Shown here: piece after piece, positions 37,715-45,878 of the stretch
How positions within the stretch are numbered: position 1 is the stretch's first letter
Layout of the letters: every line of letters starts with the position of its first letter
NCBI RefSeq assembly: GCF_000153125.2
Contig: NZ_CM002299.1
Location: forward strand, 1,859,075 to 1,923,074
Origin: Congregibacter litoralis KT71
GTDB lineage: Bacteria > Pseudomonadota > Gammaproteobacteria > Pseudomonadales > Halieaceae
Direction: 5' to 3'
Length of the DNA stretch: 64,000 nt
Made by a program: the position numbers and the translations under genes
Notes under the pieces: model-generated
What the model was told of the DNA's origin: nothing
Seen by the model: only the letters and a program-made list of their open reading frames with translations
The model's database searches: none

Positions 37715-37774
37715 ACGTCTTTAAGCGCAGCCAAGCAGCCCGCTGAACCTTTTTTTGACAAAAGTGAGTGTACC

Positions 37775-38728
37775 TTGAGCGAATTCAACCAACCCCTTTC
37801 GGGGAACGAGATGCCCCGTTTCGGCGGTATCGCCAGTATGTTTCGTCTGCCCGTGCAGCTGTCCGGCGAGGGACTGGATATTGCAGTGCTGGGAGTGCCC
37901 CTGGATTGTGGCACCAGTAATCGTGCAGGGTCCCGCTATGGACCCCGTCAAATTCGCGCAGAGTCCGTATTGGTGCGCCCCTATGGCATGGCAACAAGGG
38001 CAGCGCCCTTTGATTCCTTTCAGGTGGCGGATACCGGCGATGTAGCCCTCAATACCTACAACCTCGAAAAGTCCATCGCGATCATCGAAAAGCATTTTGA
38101 CGGCGTGCTCGCCACCGGTGCAAAAACCCTGGCGATGGGCGGCGACCACACCATCACCCTGCCTATTCTTCGTGCCCAGGCAAAGATCCATGGCCCCTTG
38201 GCGGTGGTGCACGTGGATGCCCATGCAGATATGAATGACCACATGTTCGGCGAGGAGGTGACTCACGGTACGATTTTTCGGCGGGCCATCGAAGAGGGCC
38301 TCATCGATCCGCAGAAAATGGTGCAGATCGGGCTTCGTGCCACGGGCTATGCCGCCGATGATTTTGACTGGGCGCGCCAGCGGGGCGTCCGGGTCGTGCC
38401 GGCGGAAGAATGCTGGTATCAGTCCCTGGAGCCACTTATGCAGGAGGTCCGCGAACAGATCGGTGCGGACCATCCGGTGTATCTGAGCTTTGACATCGAT
38501 GGGCTGGATCCATCGGTGGCGCCGGGAACGGGGACGCCGGAACCCGCGGGGCTTATGACCTCCCAGGGGCTGGAGATCATTCGCGGAGTCTTTGGAACCA
38601 ACCTTGTGGGTGCAGATCTCGTCGAGGTCTCACCGCCCTACGACACGACCGGCAACACCTCGCTCCTCGCTGCAAATCTCATGTTCGAAATGCTGTGTAG
38701 TTTTCCCGGCTGTCAGCGACGGGATTGA
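37775..38728 (+). CDS. speB: Ureohydrolase: guanidinobutyrase/agmatinase (GbuA/SpeB-like)
   Basis: Manganese ureohydrolase, 317 aa, TTG start 37775. Metal ligands are in GGDHTITLPIL, VHVDAHADMND and SFDIDGLDPSVAPGTGTPE. The N-terminus (QPLSGNEMPRFGGIASMFRL) and the EVSPPYDTTGNTSLL end closely resemble the Pseudomonas guanidinobutyrase GbuA rather than enteric agmatinase. If so, it splits 4-guanidinobutyrate into urea and GABA. The convergent neighbour gabD would then use GABA-derived succinate semialdehyde. Agmatinase (putrescine + urea) remains possible; residues alone do not settle it. Confidence 0.87.
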   Translation: MSEFNQPLSGNEMPRFGGIASMFRLPVQLSGEGLDIAVLGVPLDCGTSNRAGSRYGPRQIRAESVLVRPYGMATRAAPFDSFQVADTGDVALNTYNLEKSIAIIEKHFDGVLATGAKTLAMGGDHTITLPILRAQAKIHGPLAVVHVDAHADMNDHMFGEEVTHGTIFRRAIEEGLIDPQKMVQIGLRATGYAADDFDWARQRGVRVVPAEECWYQSLEPLMQEVREQIGADHPVYLSFDIDGLDPSVAPGTGTPEPAGLMTSQGLEIIRGVFGTNLVGADLVEVSPPYDTTGNTSLLAANLMFEMLCSFPGCQRRD

Positions 38729-38739
38729 TGCGGTGACAA

Positions 38740-38773
38740 GCTTCTCCGGGACAAGGCTGTGTCCCGGAGAAGC
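38740..38773. terminator. Bidirectional hairpin between convergent speB and gabD
   Basis: Perfect 14-bp stem (GCTTCTCCGGGACA and its complement) with a six-base AGGCTG loop, 12 bases after the speB stop and 44 bases before the gabD 3' end. It is very stable and serves either strand, but T-runs are lacking on both sides. Confidence 0.6.
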
Positions 38774-38816
38774 CGGTTCGGTGCTGCGTTTCTCTGGTTC
38801 CGTGCCTCGGGGCTTA

Positions 38817-40274
38817 TCAGAGCCCCCCCATGAGCATGTACTTGATTTCCACGTAGTCATCCATACCGTAGAGGGAGCCCTCGCGACCGGAACCGGATTC
38901 CTTGACGCCTCCAAAGGGCGCCATTTCGTTGGAGATGATGCCCTCGTTGATGCCCACGATGCCGTACTCCAGGGCTTCACCTACGCGCCATACGCGGCCA
39001 ATGTCCCGGGTGTAAAAGTAAGACGCCAGACCAAACTCCGTGTCGTTGGCCATTGCGATGACTTCTTCTTCCGTGTCGAAGCGCACGATGGGAGCAACGG
39101 GGCCGAAGATCTCGTTGCGGAACACGGCCATGCTGCTGTCGACTTCCGTGAGCACCGTGGGTTGGTAAAAGCTGCCACCAAGCTCGTGGGGGCCGCCTCC
39201 AAGAGCCACTTTAGCCCCACTGGCAATCGATGCCTGCACTAGTTCGTCCACGTCCACGGCAGCCTTGGCATTAACCAGGGGCCCGAGGGCGATTCCGTCC
39301 TCCATGCCATCGCCTACCTTCAATGAGCTGGCTTTCTCCACGAGCTTTTCGACGAAGGCATCGTAGATCGCACTCTGCACGAAAATACGGTTTGAGCAGA
39401 CGCAGGTCTGTCCCGCATTACGGTATTTGGAAATCATGGCCCCTTCGACGGCGGAATCCAGATCGGCATCATCGAACACGATGAAGGGCGCGTTGCCGCC
39501 AAGTTCCATGGAGGTTTTTTTCATGGTGTCGGCACACTGGGCTTCCAGGACTTTGCCGATGGGTGTGGAGCCTGTGAAGGTCAGTTTGCGAACCGTGGCA
39601 TTGGCGGTGAGTTCACCGCCGATTTCCCGGGCAGAACCGGCCACTACATTCAGAACGCCCGCGGGGATGCCGGCACGCTCGGCGAGCTCTGCCAATGCCA
39701 GGGCGCAGAGCGGGGTTTCACTCGCGGGTTTGATAACGATGGTGCATCCCGCGGCCAGGGCCGGTGCGGCCTTACGGGTAATCATGGCGATGGGGAAGTT
39801 CCAGGGCGTGATCGCCGCCACGACACCCACGGGCTGTTTAATGCAGACGATGCGTTTGTCCTCGCTGGGGCCCGGAATCACATCGCCGTAAAGTCGTTTG
39901 GCTTCTTCGCCGAACCATTCGACATAGGAGGCGCCGTAGGCCACCTCTCCCCGGGATTCCGCGAGGGGTTTGCCCTGCTCGGCAGTCATGAGAATGGCGA
40001 GGTCTTCCTGATGTTCCATAATCAGCTCAAACCAGCGGCGGAGAATCTGCGCGCGGCTTTTTGCGGGGAGGCGTTTCCAGTCGGCCATGGCCTTATCTGC
40101 CGCCTCGATGGCTCTGCGCGTCTCATTAACACCGACGCTGGCAATGCTGATGATTTCATCACCGCTGGCAGGATTGAGAATGCTCAAGGTCTTACCGTCG
40201 TCTGCCTGGGTCCACTGGCCGTTAATGTATGCGCCGTCGCGCAGTAAAGACATGTCCGAGAGCGGAAGTGTCAT
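38817..40274 (-). CDS. gabD: Succinate-semialdehyde dehydrogenase (GabD-like)
   Basis: NAD(P)-dependent oxidation of succinate semialdehyde to succinate, last step of GABA degradation; 485 aa. ATG 40274 has AGGAG about seven bases upstream. Motifs: ITPWNFPIAMITRK (with the cofactor Asn), FTGSTPIGK, MELGGNAPFIVFDD with the general-base Glu, and NAGQTCVCSNR with the nucleophilic Cys. The CVCSN double-cysteine and length match GabD. It is convergent with the ureohydrolase and separated by 80 bases from pspF, which points the same way. Confidence 0.9.
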   Translation of the reverse strand: MTLPLSDMSLLRDGAYINGQWTQADDGKTLSILNPASGDEIISIASVGVNETRRAIEAADKAMADWKRLPAKSRAQILRRWFELIMEHQEDLAILMTAEQGKPLAESRGEVAYGASYVEWFGEEAKRLYGDVIPGPSEDKRIVCIKQPVGVVAAITPWNFPIAMITRKAAPALAAGCTIVIKPASETPLCALALAELAERAGIPAGVLNVVAGSAREIGGELTANATVRKLTFTGSTPIGKVLEAQCADTMKKTSMELGGNAPFIVFDDADLDSAVEGAMISKYRNAGQTCVCSNRIFVQSAIYDAFVEKLVEKASSLKVGDGMEDGIALGPLVNAKAAVDVDELVQASIASGAKVALGGGPHELGGSFYQPTVLTEVDSSMAVFRNEIFGPVAPIVRFDTEEEVIAMANDTEFGLASYFYTRDIGRVWRVGEALEYGIVGINEGIISNEMAPFGGVKESGSGREGSLYGMDDYVEIKYMLMGGL

Positions 40275-40354
40275 GAGTAAGCTCCTGTGCCATTTCGTCG
40301 ATTCAGGGCGCGTACGTTACAAGGACGGACGCCAATAGGAAACGCCTGGCGCCC

Positions 40355-41422
40355 CTAATTTTTGCGGCGCCGGGTGCTCAGCTTGTGTTTGCGCACCAGG
40401 CCCCGCAGTTGGTCGTAGCTCAGCCCCAGGGACTCGGCGCTACGTCGCTGGTTAAAGTCCTGTTGTTCCAGCGCTGAGATAAGCAGGGATCGCTCGTAAG
40501 CGTCTACGCGCTCACGAAGATTGATCGATCCCTCCTCGTTGATAGCTTCCGGGCCGGGCCCAGAGTGCTTTTGTGCCGGCCGGGCAGAGTCCGCCGTGAC
40601 CGAACCCACCGATGCAGCCGGTTGGTCCTGGAGGGGGAGGGCGTCGGACCAGGGACTTTCGAAGGGATCGATGACCAGGGTCTCTACCGCATTGTCCTGA
40701 TCAGCCCAGCGGTGCAGGGAGCGTTCGATGACGTTTTTGAGCTCGCGGACGTTACCGGGCCAGGAATGCTCGGCCAGGGCGTGCAAGGCCGCCGGCGTGA
40801 AGCCGGGAAATTGCTCCCAGCTCAGCTCGGCACTCATTTCCACGGCGAAGTGTCGTGCGAGTAAGAAGACGTCGTCGTCACGGTGGCGAAGTGCGGGCAT
40901 ATGCACCACGTCAAAGCTCAGACGGTCCAGGAGGTCTGCCCGGAAGCTCTGTGCCGCAGCCATGGCTCTCAGGTCGGCATTGGTAGAGCCTACGACGCGT
41001 ACATCGACGCTAAGGGTGCGCTGCCCCCCAACGCGCTCGAATTCACCGTATTCGATAAGGCGGAGAAGTTTCTCCTGGAGGCGAGGGGACATGGTGCCGA
41101 TCTCGTCCAGGAGCAGGGTGCCGCCATCGGCGCGTTCAAAGCGCCCCACGTGGAGTTTCGACGCACCCGTAAAGGCACCGGCTTCGTGCCCGAAGAGCTC
41201 GCTTTCGAGCAGTGTTTCGGCCATGGAGGCGCAATTGACCTTGATAAAGGGGGCGTCCCATCGGCTCGATAGATAGTGAAGACGCTCTGCGGCAAGCTCT
41301 TTGCCGGTGCCTCGCTCACCCAGCACCAGCACCGGACGTTGGATGCCCGCGAGCTGCGAGAGATGATCGAGAGCGGCAGCCAGAGACGCCGATTCACCCA
41401 GCATATTGTTTGGAGATCGCAT
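40355..41422 (-). CDS. pspF: Sigma-54-dependent psp operon activator PspF
   Basis: Bacterial enhancer-binding AAA+ protein without a receiver domain, 355 aa. Walker A is GERGTGKE (residues 35-42), the sigma-54 contact loop GAFTGA is at 82-87, and Walker B is GGTLLLDEIG. The C-terminal Fis-type helix-turn-helix covers residues 320-352 (NQRRSAESLGLSYDQLRGL). Divergent from pspA with a promoter of sigma-54 type between them. In the family, PspA binds PspF and blocks it until membrane damage frees it. Confidence 0.93.
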   Translation of the reverse strand: MRSPNNMLGESASLAAALDHLSQLAGIQRPVLVLGERGTGKELAAERLHYLSSRWDAPFIKVNCASMAETLLESELFGHEAGAFTGASKLHVGRFERADGGTLLLDEIGTMSPRLQEKLLRLIEYGEFERVGGQRTLSVDVRVVGSTNADLRAMAAAQSFRADLLDRLSFDVVHMPALRHRDDDVFLLARHFAVEMSAELSWEQFPGFTPAALHALAEHSWPGNVRELKNVIERSLHRWADQDNAVETLVIDPFESPWSDALPLQDQPAASVGSVTADSARPAQKHSGPGPEAINEEGSINLRERVDAYERSLLISALEQQDFNQRRSAESLGLSYDQLRGLVRKHKLSTRRRKN

Positions 41423-41561
41423 ATAAGGCGAAATATACCAATAAATACGGTAATAAAAGCCATATAAATTAGCTTAATTGCCCGCTTTTTCATGAAATTA
41501 TATCAAAAATGGATGAAATATTTATAGTAAGTAATTGTAAATATTAATTTTTCTACAAATC

Positions 41562-41576
41562 TGGCCCATAACTTGG
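41562..41576 (+). promoter_or_regulatory. Sigma-54 promoter of the psp operon
   Basis: TGGCCCATAACTTGG fits the -24/-12 pattern TGGC-N7-TTGC with correct spacing, the last base being G instead of C. Expected start of transcription is near 41588, 27 bases before the first gene. Upstream 41423-41560 is strikingly AT-rich, as expected for PspF enhancer and IHF sites. Confidence 0.75.
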
Positions 41577-41614
41577 ATTATTAATGGCGAACCACCAATA
41601 GCAGGGAGCGCTGT

Positions 41615-41812
41615 ATGGAGCCGGACCGTTTGACGATTTATCTCGCATTAGCCGTAGTGGCCTGCGGGATAGCCACGGTGACAGGACCCTCTCCGGCGCT
41701 CATTACATTGTTCGAAATAGTACTGGTTGTTGAAGCGGTCAATCTTATCTCGGCGCCGGGCGATGCTATGCGCTCCCGCCCAGACACCCCTAAGCACTCG
41801 CAAGGAGAGTAA
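41615..41812 (+). CDS. Small membrane protein leading the psp operon
   Basis: 65-aa protein with a strong AGGGAG six bases before its ATG. Two hydrophobic stretches (about residues 7-24 and 28-46: YLALAVVACGIATVTG, then ITLFEIVLVVEAVNLIS) are followed by a short polar tail. It is the first gene after the sigma-54 promoter and ends two bases before pspA, so it should be induced with the Psp response. It does not resemble PspB, PspC, PspD, PspE or PspG as I know them. Unrecognised; perhaps a membrane anchor or sensor for PspA. Confidence 0.7.
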   Translation: MEPDRLTIYLALAVVACGIATVTGPSPALITLFEIVLVVEAVNLISAPGDAMRSRPDTPKHSQGE

Positions 41813-41814
41813 TC

Positions 41815-42501
41815 ATGGGTATATTTTCGCGAATGAGCGACATCATTAACTCAAACATCAGCGCGTTGCTGGATCAGGCTGAGGATCCGGAGAAGCTGAT
41901 CCGTCTCATCATTCAGGAGATGGAAGACACCCTCGTAGAGGTTCGCAGCTCTTCCGCCCGGGTGTTAGCGGATCGCAAGGCGGCGACGCGCCGCGTGGAG
42001 CAGCTCCAGGCCGAGGCCGACTCCTGGGAACAGAAAGCCAAGCTTGCCATCAGCAAAGGGCGGGAAGACCTTGCCCGCGCAGCGCTTCAGGAAAAACGCG
42101 AGATAGAGGAAGAGCTGGAAGCTGTCAGTGCGGAGCTTGCCGCCACGGATGAGCATATCGCACAGTTGAATGACGAAATCGGTAAGCTCCAGGCAAAGCT
42201 GAATGACGCCAAGGCCAAGAAAAAGGCCCTGGTCATGCGAACCCAGACCGTGGAATCACGGATTAAGGTAAAGCGCCAGGTGAATCGTGATGCCTTGGAC
42301 CAGGCCTTTGGTCGCTTTGAGCATTTTGAGCGGCGTATGGATAACCTGGAAAGCCAGCTTGAAGTCATGGACATGGGCAAGGACGTCGCGCCATCCCTGG
42401 CGGCGGAGATCAATGCACTGGAGCAGGACGAGAAAATCACGGCGGAACTGGATCGTCTGAAGGCGGAGCTGGGCGGGTCCGACGCCCCCAAGGATGCCTG
42501 A
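41815..42501 (+). CDS. pspA: Phage shock protein A
   Basis: Peripheral membrane ESCRT-III-like protein that coats damaged inner membrane and inhibits PspF; 228 aa, family size 220-225. Almost wholly alpha-helical coiled coil. The N-terminal amphipathic helix (MGIFSRMSDIINSNISALL) is followed by the DQAEDPEKLIRLIIQEME signature. GGAG upstream of ATG 41815. pspB and pspC follow. Confidence 0.95.
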   Translation: MGIFSRMSDIINSNISALLDQAEDPEKLIRLIIQEMEDTLVEVRSSSARVLADRKAATRRVEQLQAEADSWEQKAKLAISKGREDLARAALQEKREIEEELEAVSAELAATDEHIAQLNDEIGKLQAKLNDAKAKKKALVMRTQTVESRIKVKRQVNRDALDQAFGRFEHFERRMDNLESQLEVMDMGKDVAPSLAAEINALEQDEKITAELDRLKAELGGSDAPKDA

Positions 42502-42568
42502 ACCCATACCGCTCCCGCCGGCAATAGTGCAGGATGGGAGCATTACCTTCTGAGGCAGGGAGCCATAG

Positions 42569-42832
42569 ATGGAACTTTACGAACTACTTTTCGTGCCAAC
42601 GATTCTCTTCATGGTCATCGTTGCTCCGATCTGGATTGTGCTGCACTACCGCAGTCTCAATCGCTCGAGTCGCAGTCTGAACGAGGAAGATCGTGAGAAC
42701 GTTGAGCAGATCCTGGTAACCGTGGATCGATTGACGGAGCGCATTCAGGCGCTGGAATCGATCCTCGACTCCGATCACGGTGATTGGAGGGATCAGGAGC
42801 AACAGGAGACCACCAGAAGGAGAAGCTCATGA
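42569..42832 (+). CDS. pspB: Phage shock protein B
   Basis: Small inner-membrane partner of PspC, 87 aa. One N-terminal span (FVPTILFMVIVAPIWIVLHY) is followed by a cytoplasmic coiled helix (ENVEQILVTVDRLTERIQAL), as in PspB. The stop overlaps the start of pspC by four bases (ATGA), so the two are coupled. Confidence 0.9.
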   Translation: MELYELLFVPTILFMVIVAPIWIVLHYRSLNRSSRSLNEEDRENVEQILVTVDRLTERIQALESILDSDHGDWRDQEQQETTRRRSS

Positions 42833-43401
42833 ACGATTACTCGGAGGAAGATCGACGTCGCGGACGCCGTCATCGCCGCAGGCATCGGAGCGGTGGTGCC
42901 CAGTTTCGCCACTATCAGGAGCGCAAGCGTCACGGCTGGGGCATGGGTCTTTACCGGAACCGCCGTGACGGCAAAATCTGCGGGGTTGCTGCGGGCATCG
43001 CCGACTACTGGGATGTCGCCGACTGGGTGGTACGCCTGATTTTTATCGGCGCGTTTCTTTTTACCGGCACCCTGGCCATCTGGGCGTACGTGGCGGGATG
43101 TCTGCTCCTGAGCCCCCGTCCCGACGACCGCAAAGGCCGTCGCCGCAAGCGGGAATCAGCGGAGGTCTCGGGCGCCGTTCCGCCCTCGGCCAACGAGGAG
43201 GCGTTTGGTCCGGAAATGGAGTACGACGAGCGTTATCACGACTATCGTCCCAAAAAGATGTTCCGCTACAGCGACAGCGCGAGTGTGCGCCTCTCCCGGG
43301 CCCGGGAGCGACTCGACCAGGCCCTGCGACGCGTTGAAGACATGGAGACCTATGTCACCTCCCGCCGTTTCAAGCTGAATAGTGAGATTTCCAGGCTTTA
43401 G
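42829..43401 (+). CDS. pspC: Phage shock protein C (PspC domain)
   Basis: Inner-membrane stress sensor of the Psp system, 190 aa from ATG 42829, which overlaps the pspB stop. An Arg/His-rich N-terminal stretch (RRRGRRHRRRHRS) is followed by the PspC domain: LYRNRRDGKICGVAAGIADY, then the span LIFIGAFLFTGTLAIWAYV and LLLSPRP. The C-terminal cytoplasmic region contains a helix rich in Arg and Glu (RARERLDQALRRVEDM). Longer than the E. coli protein (119 aa), as in other marine relatives. Confidence 0.9.
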   Translation: MNDYSEEDRRRGRRHRRRHRSGGAQFRHYQERKRHGWGMGLYRNRRDGKICGVAAGIADYWDVADWVVRLIFIGAFLFTGTLAIWAYVAGCLLLSPRPDDRKGRRRKRESAEVSGAVPPSANEEAFGPEMEYDERYHDYRPKKMFRYSDSASVRLSRARERLDQALRRVEDMETYVTSRRFKLNSEISRL

Positions 43402-43411
43402 CAAACCCTGT

Positions 43412-43433
43412 GCCCGGGGGTTGTGCCCCGGGC
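43412..43433 (+). terminator. Hairpin after pspC
   Basis: Perfect 8-bp stem GCCCGGGG / CCCCGGGC with a six-base loop, ten bases after the pspC stop. Followed by a pyrimidine-rich but not T-only stretch. Confidence 0.5.
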
Positions 43434-43509
43434 TCCTCGGAGTATCCTTCCTCTCCAACAATGGATGATAGAGATACCGCCCAGGTAGCAGGCGGTCCGG
43501 GAGACAACT

Positions 43510-44337
43510 ATGGGGACAAGTCGGATGGCATTGTTTGGTGATGTCGTCATGCCGGGGTCCGAGGCAGTGGACCCTTACCATCTGCCGCCGCCCGCGGCCT
43601 GGCTGGCCCTTACGGAACCCCAGCGGGTGGCGCTGGAGGTGCTTTCTCTCGCGGCGGTGCGCCGCATGCTGAATAACCTTGCGCCGGGTGATGGTCATCC
43701 CGTGATGGTCTTACCCGGTTTCCTGGGATCCGATGGCTACAATGCGACCCTCCGGCGCTTTCTGAAAAGCCTCGACTACCGTGTCTATGGCTGGGGTCAG
43801 GGGCAAAATCTCGGGCCGAGGGGTGATACCCTCGAAAAACTCCTGGAGCGTGTCGCCATGCTGAAGGATCGCTACGGACAGTCAGTCTCCATGGTGGGCC
43901 ATAGCCTGGGAGGCATCTTTGCCAGGGAGATTGCGCGGGAGGCCCCGGATCTGGTGAGGCAGGTAGTCTCTCTCGGCAGCCCCTTCGGTCGCGGACGGCA
44001 CAGCGGCTCCTACCCGGCGCGCCTTTTTGAGGCCCTGAATCCCACCGATGATTTGCCTGTAGCCCTCGATGATCTTCACCGTGCGCCGCCGGTGCCCACC
44101 ACCGCGGTGTACTCCAAGGGTGACGGTATCGTGAACTGGCGAACAGCATTTCAGAATCCTGAGTTTGCCCACGAGAGCACGCAGAACATTCAGGTGCGCG
44201 GTAGTCATTGCGGTATGACCGTAAATCCTACGGTCTGGTATATCATCGCCGACAGGCTTCGTCAGTCCGTGGATGACTGGAAACCCTTTACGGTGAGCGG
44301 TCTTGCCACGGTGATGGTGCCCAAGCACGCCGCCTAG
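43510..44337 (+). CDS. Alpha/beta hydrolase (lipase/esterase-like)
   Basis: 275 aa, no signal peptide. The oxyanion region is MVLPGFLGSDGYN. The nucleophile elbow is MVGHSLGGIFAREIA (Ser near 136). A likely acid lies in YSKGDGIVNW and the His in RGSHCGMTVNP, giving a full triad. Resembles PGAP1/triacylglycerol-lipase-like hydrolases; substrate unknown. GGGAGA precedes ATG 43510. It lies between the psp operon and an outer-membrane protein and may be an independent unit. Confidence 0.85.
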   Translation: MGTSRMALFGDVVMPGSEAVDPYHLPPPAAWLALTEPQRVALEVLSLAAVRRMLNNLAPGDGHPVMVLPGFLGSDGYNATLRRFLKSLDYRVYGWGQGQNLGPRGDTLEKLLERVAMLKDRYGQSVSMVGHSLGGIFAREIAREAPDLVRQVVSLGSPFGRGRHSGSYPARLFEALNPTDDLPVALDDLHRAPPVPTTAVYSKGDGIVNWRTAFQNPEFAHESTQNIQVRGSHCGMTVNPTVWYIIADRLRQSVDDWKPFTVSGLATVMVPKHAA

Positions 44338-44381
44338 CAATCAATCGTTGATTTCTCGCTACCGCTTTTTCTGAAGGCCTC

Positions 44382-45752
44382 ATGATGGTTTCTCTGCGCC
44401 TTGGCGCCGCGCTGATGGTGATGACAGCTTTGCTCCTGGGTGCGGGCGATAAAACCCTCGCGCAATCCGGCGACGGGGCCCGGGGTTGGTCCTTTGATGC
44501 GGATCTTCGCCTGCGCAGCGAGTATCTTGCCGACTCCTTCCGGTTGCTAGCGCCGGATCATGACCATATTCAACTTGCCCGCACGGTGGTTGGCGCGAGC
44601 TTTGAGGCCTCCGACTGGGGGCTTCGGGCCGAGGTGCAGGACAGTCGCGCCTGGGGCGCAAAATCTCAGTCTCCCATCGGCACCGACGACATCAATACCC
44701 TGGAGCCCATCAATCTCAAGCTCTGGAAACGCTGGATCCGGGAGGAGGGTAGCTCCCTAACCCTGACCGCCGGTCGTTTAACCATGGACTATGGCAGCCG
44801 TCGACTGCTGGCACGCAATAACTTTCGCAATACCAGCAACGCTTTCCAGGGTGTGCTTCTCACCCACGACGCAGCCAGCGGCACTGCCAGAGTTTTTTAC
44901 ACCTTACCCCTGCAGCGGCGCCCCGATGGCCTTGAGCGCGAGTCGCTCCTGAACAGGGAGTTTCGTCTGGATAAAGCGGGCAGTTCAGAACGATTCTGGG
45001 GCGGGAGCTTCGATCATCGCCTATCCGGCGAGAAGGCATCCCTTGGGGTGTACCTTTTTGGGAGTGAGCTGAGAGACCGGCCGAGTCGGCCCGTCGCCGA
45101 CCGCGACCTCACAACGCTGGGCTCGCGTTTTCTTTGGGCCCGGGGCGGGGCTGATTTTGAATTTGAAGCCGCCTATCAGTGGGGAGAGTCCCTGCCGGGC
45201 GCGCTCTCGACGGGCGACGCTCTGGATCATCGGGCCTGGTTTACCCATGTGCATGCGGGTCTGGATGTAGGGCCGGGTCTTAATCTCAGGCTGGGCTATG
45301 ATCAGGCCACGGGCGACCGTGATCCCCTTGATGGGCGAAACGAACGCTTTGACCGCCTCTACGGTGCCCGGGCCTTCGAATTGGGCCCCAGCGGCATCTT
45401 TGGCGCAGCGGTGCGCAGCAATCTCCGTGCGCCCTTCCTGCGCGCCCAATGGCGGGCCACGGGCAGTCAGCGTTGGCTGTTGGCCTATCGCTGGCTGGCG
45501 CTCGATGCACCGCGAGACTTTTTTGTGACGGGAGCCCGGCGGGATGTCAGTGGAGAGTCCGGTCGTGAGATAGGCGGGCAATGGGAACTCAGCTGGCGAT
45601 GGCTCCCCGAACAGTATGCCTTCAGCGTAGAGGCGGGGGGCGCCTATCTGGATAAGGGCGCGTATTTCTCCGGTTTCTCTCAAGCGCCTCTGAACCCGGC
45701 GGCTCCCGACGATACTCACTATCTCTACACCCAGCTTCACTGGCGTTTCTAG
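44382..45752 (+). CDS. Outer-membrane alginate-export-family porin
   Basis: 456 aa with a signal peptide (MMVSLRLGAALMVMTALLLG, cleavage near TLAQ-S). It is built of alternating amphipathic beta strands and ends in the aromatic LHWRF, as expected for an outer-membrane barrel. Matches the alginate export (AlgE-type, PF13372-like) pattern: DADLRLRSEYL at the barrel start, TLTAGRLTMDYGSRRLLARN in the middle. In marine relatives this family is annotated as alginate export but substrates are largely unproven. It begins 44 bases after the hydrolase. Confidence 0.82.
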   Translation: MMVSLRLGAALMVMTALLLGAGDKTLAQSGDGARGWSFDADLRLRSEYLADSFRLLAPDHDHIQLARTVVGASFEASDWGLRAEVQDSRAWGAKSQSPIGTDDINTLEPINLKLWKRWIREEGSSLTLTAGRLTMDYGSRRLLARNNFRNTSNAFQGVLLTHDAASGTARVFYTLPLQRRPDGLERESLLNREFRLDKAGSSERFWGGSFDHRLSGEKASLGVYLFGSELRDRPSRPVADRDLTTLGSRFLWARGGADFEFEAAYQWGESLPGALSTGDALDHRAWFTHVHAGLDVGPGLNLRLGYDQATGDRDPLDGRNERFDRLYGARAFELGPSGIFGAAVRSNLRAPFLRAQWRATGSQRWLLAYRWLALDAPRDFFVTGARRDVSGESGREIGGQWELSWRWLPEQYAFSVEAGGAYLDKGAYFSGFSQAPLNPAAPDDTHYLYTQLHWRF

Positions 45753-45878
45753 GGATTTGCTGGTCGTTCCGTCGACGTTTATGTCGGTGTTTGTGTCGAC
45801 GGTCTAACGCAAGTCCCACGGGTGTGGCGTCGTGCCGGGCGTTGTGCCAGACCCTGTAGCAGGCGCTGGATCTTATGT

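Noticed and set aside
45769..45802. CCGTCGAC / GTCGACGG arms around 18 bases after the outer-membrane protein gene
   Set aside because: The loop is long and the arms belong to three loose 11-base repeats (GTCGACGTTTA-like); not convincing as a terminator or a regulatory element.
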